Below are positions 26,582 through 35,637 of a stretch of 64,000 bases of DNA, one piece after another. The notes under the pieces are model-generated. The model did not search any database. It was not told the origin of the DNA and was given only the letters and a program-made list of their open reading frames with translations. The stretch is from Winogradskyella sp. KYW1333 (GTDB lineage Bacteria; Bacteroidota; Bacteroidia; Flavobacteriales; Flavobacteriaceae), in NCBI RefSeq assembly GCF_003335675.1, contig NZ_QPHL01000010.1:62001-126000 (forward strand), given 5' to 3'. How positions within the stretch are numbered: position 1 is the stretch's first letter; each line of letters begins with the position of its first letter. The position numbers were made by a program, and so were the translations under genes.

Positions 26582-27257
26582 AAAAATAAAACTCATTTTA
26601 GCAGAAGACGAAATTGCATTAGGCCAAATAATTAAAGAAAGTCTTGAAACAAGAGACTTTGATGTAATTCTATGTGAAAATGGCGTTAAAGCCTTTGAAA
26701 AATACAAGTCTGAACAACCTGAAATACTTGTTCTAGAAGTAATGATGCCGAAAAAAGACGGCTTTACATTAGCTAAAGAAATTAGAGCAATTGACAAAAG
26801 AATTCCCATTATTTTTCTTACTGCAAAATCTCAAACCGAAGATGTTGTAGAAGGGTTTTCAATTGGAGGAAATGACTACCTCAAAAAACCATTTAGTATG
26901 GAAGAGCTCATAGTGAGAATTCATAATTTACTAAATAGAACCCAAGTTCAGAAAACTGCAGATATTTTAAATATTGGAGAATACCAATTTAATTTCCCAA
27001 AACAACTTCTACACTATAAAGAAGAAGCACCTTTACAACTTACACATAGAGAAGCACATTTATTATTTCATCTCATTAAAAATCAAAATAAAGTTTTAGA
27101 CAGGTCTCTCATTCTTAATAAACTTTGGGGAACAGATGATTTCTTTTCTGCTAGAAGTATGGACGTTTTCATTTCTAAGTTGAGAAAAAAACTAAATAAG
27201 GATGATAGCATTCAAATTATAAATGTGCGAGGATTTGGCTATAAACTTACCGTCTAG
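26574..27257 (+). CDS. OmpR-family response regulator with Glu at the phosphoacceptor position
   Basis: 227 residues: a receiver domain (about 1-122) and a winged-helix effector domain (about 128-227, LTHREAHLLFHLIKNQNKVL, RSMDVFISKLRKKL, INVRGFGYKL). In the receiver the acidic pair E11-D12, the Thr (FLTAKS) and Lys (YLKKPF) are present. The phosphoacceptor motif reads VLEVMMPKKDG, with Glu55 (codon GAA at 26736-26738) where family members have Asp. Asp-to-Glu can mimic phosphorylation in some receivers and kill activity in others. The start overlaps the kinase gene, so the pair is cotranslated. Confidence 0.93.
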   Translation: MAKKIKLILAEDEIALGQIIKESLETRDFDVILCENGVKAFEKYKSEQPEILVLEVMMPKKDGFTLAKEIRAIDKRIPIIFLTAKSQTEDVVEGFSIGGNDYLKKPFSMEELIVRIHNLLNRTQVQKTADILNIGEYQFNFPKQLLHYKEEAPLQLTHREAHLLFHLIKNQNKVLDRSLILNKLWGTDDFFSARSMDVFISKLRKKLNKDDSIQIINVRGFGYKLTV

Positions 27258-27322
27258 ATAAAAACTAAATCAAAATTCATAGCGTTATACTGTGGCTCAA
27301 TTTTTGTATTTTTCAGAACGGT

Positions 27323-28105
27323 ATGAAAAAAATGTTTTATTTATTCTTATTTGTAGGTACAGTCTGCTTTTGCCAAAATTCCGTTAAAGCCAATTTAGTA
27401 GATTCAATGAAAATTGACGTCTTGGATATATTCGGAGTAGATACTTTTGGCACCATGTATTATTCAACCAATGACAATACATTTAACAAAAAAACCAAGG
27501 ACACTACAATTACATATACCAATTATCAACTTAGTGAAATAAGTACTGCAAATACGTTTAATCCATTAAAAATAAATCTCTTCTACAGGGATTTTAATTC
27601 GGTTATTATTCTAGATAATAGACTTGCTGAAATTTTTAAAATTGACTTCAACACGGTAGTTCCTTATAAGAATGTTAGTTATGTTTCTACTGGTTATGAC
27701 AACACAATTTGGATTTTTAATCAGGATTTACAGCAATTAGAATTGTACGATTACAAAACCAATAAAATAAGACTTAAAACAGTACCCATCCAATCCGAAG
27801 TACTAGACTTAAAAAGTGACTATAACTTCTGCTATCTACTTACTAAACAATTTTTATACGTCTATAATTACTTTGGCAGTTTGGTGAAAAAATTTCCTAA
27901 TAATAACTATGAGAAAATGGAATTTAGCCAAGCACATACTGTTTTAAAAAATAACAATCAGCTTTCTATTTTACCCAAAAACAATTCTGAAATCATACCA
28001 ATTACACATCCAAATTTGTTAATAAATCAGTTTTTGGTAACCAATGAAACCTTGTATATTTACAACGACGGAATTCTGCGTCAATATCAACTTAAACTAG
28101 AATAG
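27323..28105 (+). CDS. Exported hypothetical protein, possible beta-propeller
   Basis: 260 residues with a signal peptide (KMFYLFLFVGTVCFCQ). The mature part has recurring strands of the type VIILDNRLAEIFKID, TIWIFNQDLQQLELYDYKTN and LYIYNDGILRQYQL, which resemble blades of a small propeller, but no named repeat is clear. It is common next to the deoxynucleoside kinase gene in Flavobacteriaceae, as I recall. It ends 3 bases before that gene, so they share a transcript. Function unknown. Confidence 0.7.
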   Translation: MKKMFYLFLFVGTVCFCQNSVKANLVDSMKIDVLDIFGVDTFGTMYYSTNDNTFNKKTKDTTITYTNYQLSEISTANTFNPLKINLFYRDFNSVIILDNRLAEIFKIDFNTVVPYKNVSYVSTGYDNTIWIFNQDLQQLELYDYKTNKIRLKTVPIQSEVLDLKSDYNFCYLLTKQFLYVYNYFGSLVKKFPNNNYEKMEFSQAHTVLKNNNQLSILPKNNSEIIPITHPNLLINQFLVTNETLYIYNDGILRQYQLKLE

Positions 28106-28108
28106 ATT

Positions 28109-28723
28109 ATGCATGTTGCTGTTGCTGGAAATATAGGAGCTGGAAAGACTACGCTCACCAAATTACTTGCTAAACACTATAAATGGGAGGCGCAATTAGA
28201 AGATGTTGTAGACAATCCATACCTAGATGATTTTTACAATCAGATGGAACGTTGGAGCTTTAATTTGCAGGTATATTTCCTTAATAGCAGATTTCGTCAG
28301 GTAAACCAGATTCATAGTAGTGGCAAAGACATTATTCAAGATAGAACCATCTATGAAGATGCTCATATTTTTGCACCAAACCTTCATGCTATGGGTTTAA
28401 TGACCAACCGCGATTTTGAGAACTATTCTTCGTTGTTTGATTTAATGGAATCTTTTGTAAAAGGACCTGATTTATTAATTTATCTGAGAAGTTCAATTCC
28501 AAATCTTGTTGCTCAGATTCATAAACGTGGTAGAGACTACGAAAATTCAATTAGTATTGACTATTTAAGTAGATTAAACGAGCGATACGAAGCATGGATA
28601 CATGGTTACAACAAGGGGAATCTTCTAATTATAGATGTTGATGATCTAGATTTCGTTGATAATCCTGAAGATCTGGGAGGTATTATTAATAAAATTGATG
28701 CACAAATTCACGGTTTATTCTAA
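28109..28723 (+). CDS. Deoxynucleoside kinase
   Basis: Phosphorylates deoxynucleosides for salvage. The P-loop is GNIGAGKTT (residues 7-15), the DRS-like motif is QDRTIYEDAHIFA, and the lid region has LVAQIHKRGRDYE. The length of 204 residues and the WSFNLQVYFLNSRF segment fit the dAK/dGK family of bacteria. Whether it prefers deoxyadenosine or deoxyguanosine cannot be told. It is cotranscribed with the preceding exported protein and overlaps the convergent App1-like gene by 4 bases. Confidence 0.92.
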   Translation: MHVAVAGNIGAGKTTLTKLLAKHYKWEAQLEDVVDNPYLDDFYNQMERWSFNLQVYFLNSRFRQVNQIHSSGKDIIQDRTIYEDAHIFAPNLHAMGLMTNRDFENYSSLFDLMESFVKGPDLLIYLRSSIPNLVAQIHKRGRDYENSISIDYLSRLNERYEAWIHGYNKGNLLIIDVDDLDFVDNPEDLGGIINKIDAQIHGLF

Positions 28724-29724
28724 GCAATAAACCCATGTTTTCTGGCATGTAACAAAGCCTGCTCTCCATTTTCTACTATCAGCACAGGGACTTCGTTATA
28801 ATCTTCAAAAAGATTACTGATACGTTTCATACGTTTAGTATGCTCTACAGCTCTTAAGTATATTGCCGCAATTCTATTTGGAAATTCTTTTACGACATCT
28901 AAATAGATATAAGCATCTTTCTCGCCGCAGTCACCAATTAAAATAAAATTGAGGTTGGGATACGTCTTTAGAATATTGAAAATTTCATGATACTTGTGTG
29001 CCAATTCCATTTTTGGGGTTCTATCAAATGGAGTTCTAAAATCTCTTAGCAAAATTGGTCCTTTAGGGAAATTATTGTTTTTTAAAAAAAACGCCAAGTA
29101 ACGGTATAAATTCCAAGGACTATTACTAACATAAAATATGGGGTTTGCCTCTAAGTTTGTCTTTCCATTATGTAACAAATGATAAAACTCTGCTGAGCCC
29201 TCTAATGCTTTCCGTTTATGAGGTGTTTTAAAAAATGTATTTACAACAACTCTCCACTTTAATCTAGAAGTTACACCAGTATGTAGTATCGTATCATCAA
29301 TATCGCTAATTACACCAAAGCTTGTATTTTGCCTTGGAATAAGCATTTTTCCTTTAAACTTATTACTTAACTGAATCTGCCTTTTCTTACTATTGCTTTT
29401 GTAAGAGACATAATATTCTAGCCAACCTTCATCATCAATATGATGTTTTAAGTTATCAGAAGATTTATCCAATAGGAAATACCCTTCTGCATCTGTGCTC
29501 GATTTAATAATTTCTTGATTAGGTAAGCTGATGGCCAATGGTGTATTTCTTATCTCATCAGTTTCAAAACGCTTCCAAGAGTTTAAAAGTAAACTAAACC
29601 AGTCCTTTTTATCTAAATCTATATCCTCATCTTCTAATGCCCTACCCTTCAAATAAAGGTGTTCATTTGTACCATAGGTGTCAAAAGGTATTATCTGTAA
29701 TGGATCTTTTTTAAACCAACTCAA
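28720..29724 (-). CDS. App1-type phosphatidate phosphatase family protein (DUF2183)
   Basis: 334 residues of the LNS2/App1 HAD-like family. The catalytic motif DxDxT is DIDDT at residues 141-145 (FGVISDIDDTILHTG). Motif II-III equivalents are FYVSNSPWNLYRYL and FILIGDCGEKDAYIY. The N-terminal 130 residues contain a beta-sandwich-like region. The family includes yeast phosphatidate phosphatase App1, but the bacterial substrate is not established. It has no signal peptide, so cytoplasmic. It converges on the deoxynucleoside kinase gene. Confidence 0.88.
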   Translation of the reverse strand: MSWFKKDPLQIIPFDTYGTNEHLYLKGRALEDEDIDLDKKDWFSLLLNSWKRFETDEIRNTPLAISLPNQEIIKSSTDAEGYFLLDKSSDNLKHHIDDEGWLEYYVSYKSNSKKRQIQLSNKFKGKMLIPRQNTSFGVISDIDDTILHTGVTSRLKWRVVVNTFFKTPHKRKALEGSAEFYHLLHNGKTNLEANPIFYVSNSPWNLYRYLAFFLKNNNFPKGPILLRDFRTPFDRTPKMELAHKYHEIFNILKTYPNLNFILIGDCGEKDAYIYLDVVKEFPNRIAAIYLRAVEHTKRMKRISNLFEDYNEVPVLIVENGEQALLHARKHGFIA

Positions 29725-29882
29725 ATGAAAACAGTTTTTGAAAGTTTGAAGATACTAAAACTATAAGTTATGTCTAGTTTGTAAGTTAAAAAACTAAGGA
29801 AAATGTTAAAGTAATAATAACTTCAATTTTTAACAAGTAATTTAGTGGTATTACCTAATAAACTTCAAAAAACCAACTAATC

Positions 29883-32408
29883 ATGAAGAAAATACTCGTC
29901 GTTCTTTTAGTATTATTTACTTACGGTACTGTTAGTGCACAATATGAAAAAGAGGATAATATTTCTGTTCCTAACTATAGATTAGCCTCTAAATATTCTC
30001 CTACAAACCTTGGGAAAATGGTGCACTCTACTGCAGTAAGACCAAATTGGTTAAAAAAAGGGAATCGATTTTGGTATCAATACAAAACTACAGAAGGCTC
30101 TAAATATTATATTGTTGATGCAGACAACAGAACTAAAAAAGAACTTTTTGATAATGAAAAAATGGCCAAGTGGCTTACAGAAATCACTAAAGATCCCTAT
30201 GATGCAAAGCACCTACCTAGATTCGATTTTAAGTTTGTGAAAAACGATACAGCAATTCAATTTTATGTTACCTCTACAGAGAAAGTAGAAGAAATTAAGG
30301 AAGATAAAAACGAAGAAGACAAACAAAAAACGGATTCTACTTCTACCAAAAAGAAAAAAAGTAAACCAAAAATGGTAAACAAGGTTTATCATTTTGAGTA
30401 TCGCCTTGGTGGTAATTCATTAATCGTATTAGATAATAAAAAGAAGGAAAAAGAAGAATGGAAAAAATGGGCCAATATTGCACCTGATAGCTCCATAGTC
30501 CTATTTTCTAAGAACTACAATCTTTATTGGATGGATAAAGAAAACTTTCTTAAAGCAGTAAAAAACGAGAAAGACTCTACCATAGTTGAAAATCAATGGA
30601 CCAATGATGGTGAAGAAAATTATAGTTATGGTGGCAGAACAAGGGGAGAAAATAATGAGACCAAACTTAAAAATAAGGACAATCGAAAATATGTTGGAGG
30701 AACATGGTCACACGATTCTAAAAAGTTTGTTTTCCAAAGACGAGATGCCAGACACATTAAAGATCTATGGGTAATCAACACAACATCTAGTAAAAGACCA
30801 ACACTTGAAACCTACAAGTATCATATGCCAGGAGAAGATGAATTTTACAAAACAGAAATTCATGTTTTTGATATGCCATCAAAGAGCAGTATTCAGGTCA
30901 AAATAGATACGGTAAAACAACAAAGTATTCAAATTTACCGAGCACCTAGAAAAAAATCGACTTACAGAGATGATTTTCAACCATCTCTTTTATTATCTCA
31001 AAAGGGGAAAATATATTTCAATACGATAAGTCGAGACCGAAAAAAATTGGATATCTGTGTGGCAGATATAAATACTGGAGATGTTAAAGTATTAATAGAA
31101 GAACGCTTTAACACATACATTGAATCTAGACCATTAGTACTATTTAATAATGAAACAGAAATGTTGCACTGGGCTGAGCGTTCTGGTTGGGCTCATTATT
31201 ACCTATATGATACAGAAGGTAACTTAAAAAATCAGGTGACAAGTGGTTCATATCATGTAGAACGTTCAATTGGTGTGGACGATAAAACAAGAACACTGTA
31301 TTTTACAGCTCATGGCATTCCAAAAAATCAAGATCCTTACTATGAGCATATGTATAAGATAAACCTTAACGGTACGGCTTTAAGAGCTCTTAATCGTGGA
31401 GATTTTAATACTAACACAAGTATGGCTGATTCTAATAAATATTTTGTTAGTAATTATTCTAGAGTTAATACCACTCCGAAGTCAGAATTAAGGGATAGCA
31501 GTGGCAAAGTTGTTATGCAACTAGAGGAGGCAGATTTATCCCAATTGTTTGCATCTGGATATCAATTTCCAGAACCATTTATAATGAAAGCTGATGATGG
31601 AATTACTGATATTTATGGTGTAATGTATAAGCCTTTTGATTTTGATGAAACAAAAAAATACCCACTACTAGAATATGTTTATCCAGGTCCTCAGACCGAA
31701 GCTGTAAACAAATCATTTTCTGTACGGATGGATAGGTTAGATCGAATGGCTCAGGTAGGGTTTATTGTTGTAACCATGGGTAATCGAGGAGGTCATCCAG
31801 ATAGGTCTAAATGGTATCACAATTATGGTTATGGCAACCTAAGGGATTATGGTTTAGCAGATAAAAAACATGTAGCTGAACAGTTATCGGATAAATATGG
31901 TTTTATTGACATCGAAAAAGTTGGAATATACGGTCATTCTGGAGGTGGATTTATGTCTACTGCAGCAATTTTAGTATACCCAGATTTCTTTAAAGCTGCC
32001 GTATCTTCTGCCGGAAACCATGACAACAATATCTATAATAGTTGGTGGAGTGAAACGCACCATGGTGTACAAGAAGAAATTGATAAAAATGGCAATGTAA
32101 AATATAAATACATGATTGATGACAATCAATCACTTGCTAAAAACTTGAAAGGACATTTAATGTTGATTACCGGTGATGTAGATAATAACGTACATCCAGG
32201 TGGTACAATTCGTATGGCTAATGCATTGATAAAAGCAAACAAACGATTTGATTTTATGTTAATGCCAGGCCAACGTCATGGCTTTGGCAATATGACAGAA
32301 TACTCATTTTGGTTAAGAGCAGATCATTTCAGCAAGCATTTACTCAATCATGAAGCTACTGATATTGATATTACTGAAATGAATAGAGATAAACCCAAAG
32401 GCAAATAG
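29883..32408 (+). CDS. S9 family prolyl oligopeptidase / DPP IV-like peptidase
   Basis: 841 residues. The signal peptide ends near TVSAQ (residue 20). A beta-propeller of the DPPIV_N type fills the N-terminal two-thirds, with a Lys/Glu-rich low-complexity insertion at about residues 140-165. The alpha/beta hydrolase domain has the nucleophile Ser686 in YGHSGGGFMS, the Asp in TGDVDNNVHPG and the His in GQRHGFGN. The sequence PYYEHMYKINLNG and YPLLEYVYPGPQTE also fit the family. Probably a periplasmic exopeptidase for Xaa-Pro peptides; exact specificity is not readable. It is monocistronic with a strong terminator. Confidence 0.94.
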   Translation: MKKILVVLLVLFTYGTVSAQYEKEDNISVPNYRLASKYSPTNLGKMVHSTAVRPNWLKKGNRFWYQYKTTEGSKYYIVDADNRTKKELFDNEKMAKWLTEITKDPYDAKHLPRFDFKFVKNDTAIQFYVTSTEKVEEIKEDKNEEDKQKTDSTSTKKKKSKPKMVNKVYHFEYRLGGNSLIVLDNKKKEKEEWKKWANIAPDSSIVLFSKNYNLYWMDKENFLKAVKNEKDSTIVENQWTNDGEENYSYGGRTRGENNETKLKNKDNRKYVGGTWSHDSKKFVFQRRDARHIKDLWVINTTSSKRPTLETYKYHMPGEDEFYKTEIHVFDMPSKSSIQVKIDTVKQQSIQIYRAPRKKSTYRDDFQPSLLLSQKGKIYFNTISRDRKKLDICVADINTGDVKVLIEERFNTYIESRPLVLFNNETEMLHWAERSGWAHYYLYDTEGNLKNQVTSGSYHVERSIGVDDKTRTLYFTAHGIPKNQDPYYEHMYKINLNGTALRALNRGDFNTNTSMADSNKYFVSNYSRVNTTPKSELRDSSGKVVMQLEEADLSQLFASGYQFPEPFIMKADDGITDIYGVMYKPFDFDETKKYPLLEYVYPGPQTEAVNKSFSVRMDRLDRMAQVGFIVVTMGNRGGHPDRSKWYHNYGYGNLRDYGLADKKHVAEQLSDKYGFIDIEKVGIYGHSGGGFMSTAAILVYPDFFKAAVSSAGNHDNNIYNSWWSETHHGVQEEIDKNGNVKYKYMIDDNQSLAKNLKGHLMLITGDVDNNVHPGGTIRMANALIKANKRFDFMLMPGQRHGFGNMTEYSFWLRADHFSKHLLNHEATDIDITEMNRDKPKGK

Positions 32409-32417
32409 CCTAAACTC

Positions 32418-32465
32418 TATTAAATAGAAAAGCCCTCGCAATTGCGAGGGCTTTTCTATTTAATA
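32418..32465. terminator. Bidirectional terminator, long perfect palindrome
   Basis: A 24-bp perfect inverted repeat with no loop bases, centred at 32441/32442, with core AGCCCTCGCAATTGCGAGGGCT and A/T flanks. It separates the convergent S9 peptidase and pyrophosphatase genes. In the folded RNA the central few bases form the loop. Confidence 0.92.
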
Positions 32466-32475
32466 AGCTTTTATT

Positions 32476-34845
32476 TTAGCTTTTAGAAACTTCTACTTTT
32501 TCTATAATAGTTTCCACTTCTACATCTTTCTCAGAAGACTTTAAGTTTTCTTCAAAAGCTTTAAGTTGTGCTTCAACCTCAGCCTCAGTACCCTTAAAAG
32601 TCTTGCTTTCATTTACTTCTTCGCCATTTACTACCATTGTATATTCTACTGTAGCTTCGGCCTCATTATCATCTGAGATAACAATCTCCTTTTTAATTTC
32701 CTCAGTCTCATAAGAAGCCATTCCTGTAGCAGATATTGCAATACTCGGTGCAATTACTAAAGCCACCACTGACATTAATTTTAAAAGGATATTTAATGAA
32801 GGTCCTGAAGTATCTTTAAATGGATCACCTACAGTATCACCAACAACAGCTGCTTTATGCGCGTCAGTTCCTTTTCTTCCTTGTTCTTCGATCATCTTTT
32901 TAGCATTGTCCCATGCTCCACCTGCATTAGATTGGAATATCGCCATAAGAACACCACAAGTTGTTACACCAGCTAATAGACCACCTAACATTTCTGCTCC
33001 ACCAATAAAACCAACAGCAACTGGTACGGCTATAGCTAATAGACCAGGTAATACCATTTCTTTAATAGACGCTTGTGTGGAAATCTCAACACACTTATCA
33101 TATTCTGCAACACCATCAGCTTCGTCAAATATTGCTCTTTGGGCATCAGTTGCTTTAGACATATCAGAATCTACAGCACGCATTACTTCTAAAGCAGCTT
33201 TTAATTTTGGTATATCTCTAAACTGACGTCTTACTTCCTCAATCATAGCCATTGCAGCTCTTCCTACCGCATTCATAGACAATGCCGAAAATACAAATGG
33301 TAACATACCACCTACTAATAGACCAGCCATAACAGTTGGTTTAGAAACGTCAATTGCTGTTACGTTAGCTGTTTTCATAAATGCCGCGAATAACGCTAAT
33401 GCCGTTAACGCTGCAGAAGCTATAGCGAATCCTTTACCAATTGCAGCAGTTGTGTTACCAACAGCATCTAATTTATCAGTACGCTCACGTACTTCACTTG
33501 GTAATTCTGCCATCTCTGCAATACCACCTGCATTATCTGAAATTGGTCCATAAGCATCAACTGCTAATTGGATTCCTGTATTTGCAAGCATACCAACAGC
33601 TGCAATTGCAATACCATACAATCCTGCATAATAATGAGATACTAATATTGCCGCAGCAATAAGAAGAATAGGAATCATCGTAGACATCATTCCCACACCT
33701 AATCCAGCAATAATATTTGTAGCACTACCAGTTTCCGATTGCTTTACAATAGAGTTAACTGGTTTAGTCCCGGTACCTGTATAATATTCTGTTACTTTAC
33801 CAACGGCTAAACCTGCAATTAAACCTGCAATTACAGCAATAAATACTCCTGTTGCACCGCTTGGTAACCCTTCAACAGTTCCAGGAATTAAAGCGTTTAT
33901 AATAAAATAAGATGCAACCAGCATTAAACCAGCTGAACCAAACTCACCAATATTTAGAGCTGTTTGTGGGTTACCACCATCTTTAACTTTTACAAAGAAT
34001 GTTCCTATAATAGACATTACTATACCTACAGCTGCTAAAACTAATGGCAAGTATACAGCACCTAAACCATTAAAGTCAGGTGTTATAATAAATGCTCCAA
34101 GAACCATAGTACCAATTATAGAGCCTACATAAGATTCAAATAAATCAGCACCCATACCAGCAACATCTCCTACATTATCACCAACGTTATCTGCAATTGT
34201 AGCAGGATTTAATGGGTGATCTTCAGGAATACCAGCTTCTACCTTACCAACTAAATCGGCTCCAACGTCTGCTGCTTTGGTATAAATACCTCCACCAACT
34301 CGCGCAAATAAGGCAATAGATGAAGCACCCAAAGAAAATCCTGATAGAACATTTAAGACTTCATTTATTCCCCAGCCCATTTCGCTGTAAATCATAAATA
34401 AAACGCTTAGTCCTAATACACCTAAGCCAACAACTCCAAGTCCCATTACAGCACCACCTGCAAAAGCTACTTCTAAAGCTTTACCTAAAGATGTTCTCGC
34501 CGCACTAGTTGTTCTTACATTTGCTTTAGTTGCAACTTTCATTCCTATGAAACCTGCTAGGGCAGAACAAATTGCACCTATAATAAAGGAAATAGCTACA
34601 ACACCATTTGACCCTTCTTCATTAATACCTTTAAAGAAAAGTAGTATTGCTACTGCAGCAACGAATATTGCTAAAATTTTGTATTCAGCCTTTAAAAAGG
34701 ACATTGCACCATCTGCAATATTCTGAGCAATTCTTTTCATTTTGTCCGTTCCTTGGTCTTGTTTGCTTACCCATGCACTTTTAATAAATACAAAGAGTAA
34801 TGCTAAAACACCAAAAGCTGGAAGCGCTTTAATTAAAATATCCAT
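32476..34845 (-). CDS. hppA: Membrane-bound K+-dependent ion-translocating pyrophosphatase
   Basis: 789 residues with about 16 transmembrane helices. It couples PPi hydrolysis to Na+ and/or H+ export across the inner membrane. The PPi-binding motif is [20 protein letters not shown] and the acidic [20 protein letters not shown]. The segment [10 protein letters not shown] has Ala where K+-independent enzymes have Lys, so it is of the K+-dependent type. Na+ versus H+ cannot be decided from this. After the last helix ([10 protein letters not shown]) there is an acidic tail of about 85 residues ([20 protein letters not shown] onward), longer than in classical members. The soluble pyrophosphatase gene is directly upstream. 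Confidence 0.96.
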   Translation of the reverse strand: MDILIKALPAFGVLALLFVFIKSAWVSKQDQGTDKMKRIAQNIADGAMSFLKAEYKILAIFVAAVAILLFFKGINEEGSNGVVAISFIIGAICSALAGFIGMKVATKANVRTTSAARTSLGKALEVAFAGGAVMGLGVVGLGVLGLSVLFMIYSEMGWGINEVLNVLSGFSLGASSIALFARVGGGIYTKAADVGADLVGKVEAGIPEDHPLNPATIADNVGDNVGDVAGMGADLFESYVGSIIGTMVLGAFIITPDFNGLGAVYLPLVLAAVGIVMSIIGTFFVKVKDGGNPQTALNIGEFGSAGLMLVASYFIINALIPGTVEGLPSGATGVFIAVIAGLIAGLAVGKVTEYYTGTGTKPVNSIVKQSETGSATNIIAGLGVGMMSTMIPILLIAAAILVSHYYAGLYGIAIAAVGMLANTGIQLAVDAYGPISDNAGGIAEMAELPSEVRERTDKLDAVGNTTAAIGKGFAIASAALTALALFAAFMKTANVTAIDVSKPTVMAGLLVGGMLPFVFSALSMNAVGRAAMAMIEEVRRQFRDIPKLKAALEVMRAVDSDMSKATDAQRAIFDEADGVAEYDKCVEISTQASIKEMVLPGLLAIAVPVAVGFIGGAEMLGGLLAGVTTCGVLMAIFQSNAGGAWDNAKKMIEEQGRKGTDAHKAAVVGDTVGDPFKDTSGPSLNILLKLMSVVALVIAPSIAISATGMASYETEEIKKEIVISDDNEAEATVEYTMVVNGEEVNESKTFKGTEAEVEAQLKAFEENLKSSEKDVEVETIIEKVEVSKS

Positions 34846-34884
34846 ATTAATATGTGTTAGTTAGTTACTGATTTTTAATGCTGC

Positions 34885-34892
34885 CAAAAATA
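34885..34892 (-). promoter_or_regulatory. Bacteroidota -7 element of hppA
   Basis: The minus strand reads TATTTTTG, exact TAnnTTTG, 39 bases before the hppA ATG and just downstream of the ppa terminator. hppA is thus separately transcribed. Confidence 0.5.
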
Positions 34893-34908
34893 GAAAAATA
34901 TACCTGAT

Positions 34909-34938
34909 AAAAAAAGCCACCTTTAATTAAAGATAGCT
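34909..34938 (-). terminator. Terminator of the soluble pyrophosphatase gene
   Basis: Minus strand AGCTATCTTT, loop AATT, AAAGGTGGCT (10 pairs including two G-U), then a run of seven T. It begins 32 bases past the ppa stop. Confidence 0.85.
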
Positions 34939-34970
34939 CATTTGAATGGTGAATTTTTACAATAAATATA

Positions 34971-35498
34971 TTATATCGTAAAAGTTCTTTTCTTTTTGTG
35001 TTCACTCTCTTCGTATCGTTCAACACATTGAAGATATATTTTTATCGCTTCTTCTGCATCTCCCCAGCCACCTACATCTACTTTTTTCTTCTCTAAATCC
35101 TTATAAACCTGGAAGAAATGCTCTATTTCTTTTAAACGATGTGGGTTTAAATCATTAATGTCTGATCGTTTACTCCAAACAGGATCAGAAACTGGAACAC
35201 AAATAATTTTTTCGTCTGGACCTTTTTCGTCTGTCATATGAAAAACTCCTATAGGTCTTACTTCCATCACAACCATTGGATATGACGGTTCTGTTGAAAG
35301 CACCAATACATCAAGTGGATCTTGATCTAGTGCTAACGTTTCTGGCACAAATCCATAATCTCCTGGATACATCATAGATGAGAATAAAGTTCTATCAAAA
35401 CGTATTTTATTTAATGCAAAATCGTATTCGTATTTGTTTCTACTTCCTTTTGGTATTTCAATTAATACGTCAAAAGTAATTTTCTTCTTTTCTTTCAT
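34971..35498 (-). CDS. ppa: Soluble family I inorganic pyrophosphatase
   Basis: 175 residues. Hydrolyses cytoplasmic PPi to phosphate, pulling biosynthetic reactions forward. The metal-binding signature is DQDPLD at residues 58-63 (usual form DGDPxD, so the Gly is Gln here while the three Asp are kept). YPGDYGFVPETLA and the IEIPKGSRNKYEYD N-terminal segment are typical. It lies just upstream of the membrane pyrophosphatase gene in the same orientation, with a terminator between. A TATCTTCG element at 35562-35555 could be its -7 sequence. Confidence 0.95.
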   Translation of the reverse strand: MKEKKKITFDVLIEIPKGSRNKYEYDFALNKIRFDRTLFSSMMYPGDYGFVPETLALDQDPLDVLVLSTEPSYPMVVMEVRPIGVFHMTDEKGPDEKIICVPVSDPVWSKRSDINDLNPHRLKEIEHFFQVYKDLEKKKVDVGGWGDAEEAIKIYLQCVERYEESEHKKKRTFTI

Positions 35499-35637
35499 TT
35501 AATGGTTTATTAGGTTAACCCTTCTTTGGGACGTTTGATTAAATTTTCGGGCAGCGAAGATACAACATAGTGCAGGTTCTACCTAGAAAATGGTTATAAG
35601 TATTTGAAATAAATTACTTAATTCTAATCACGTTTTA

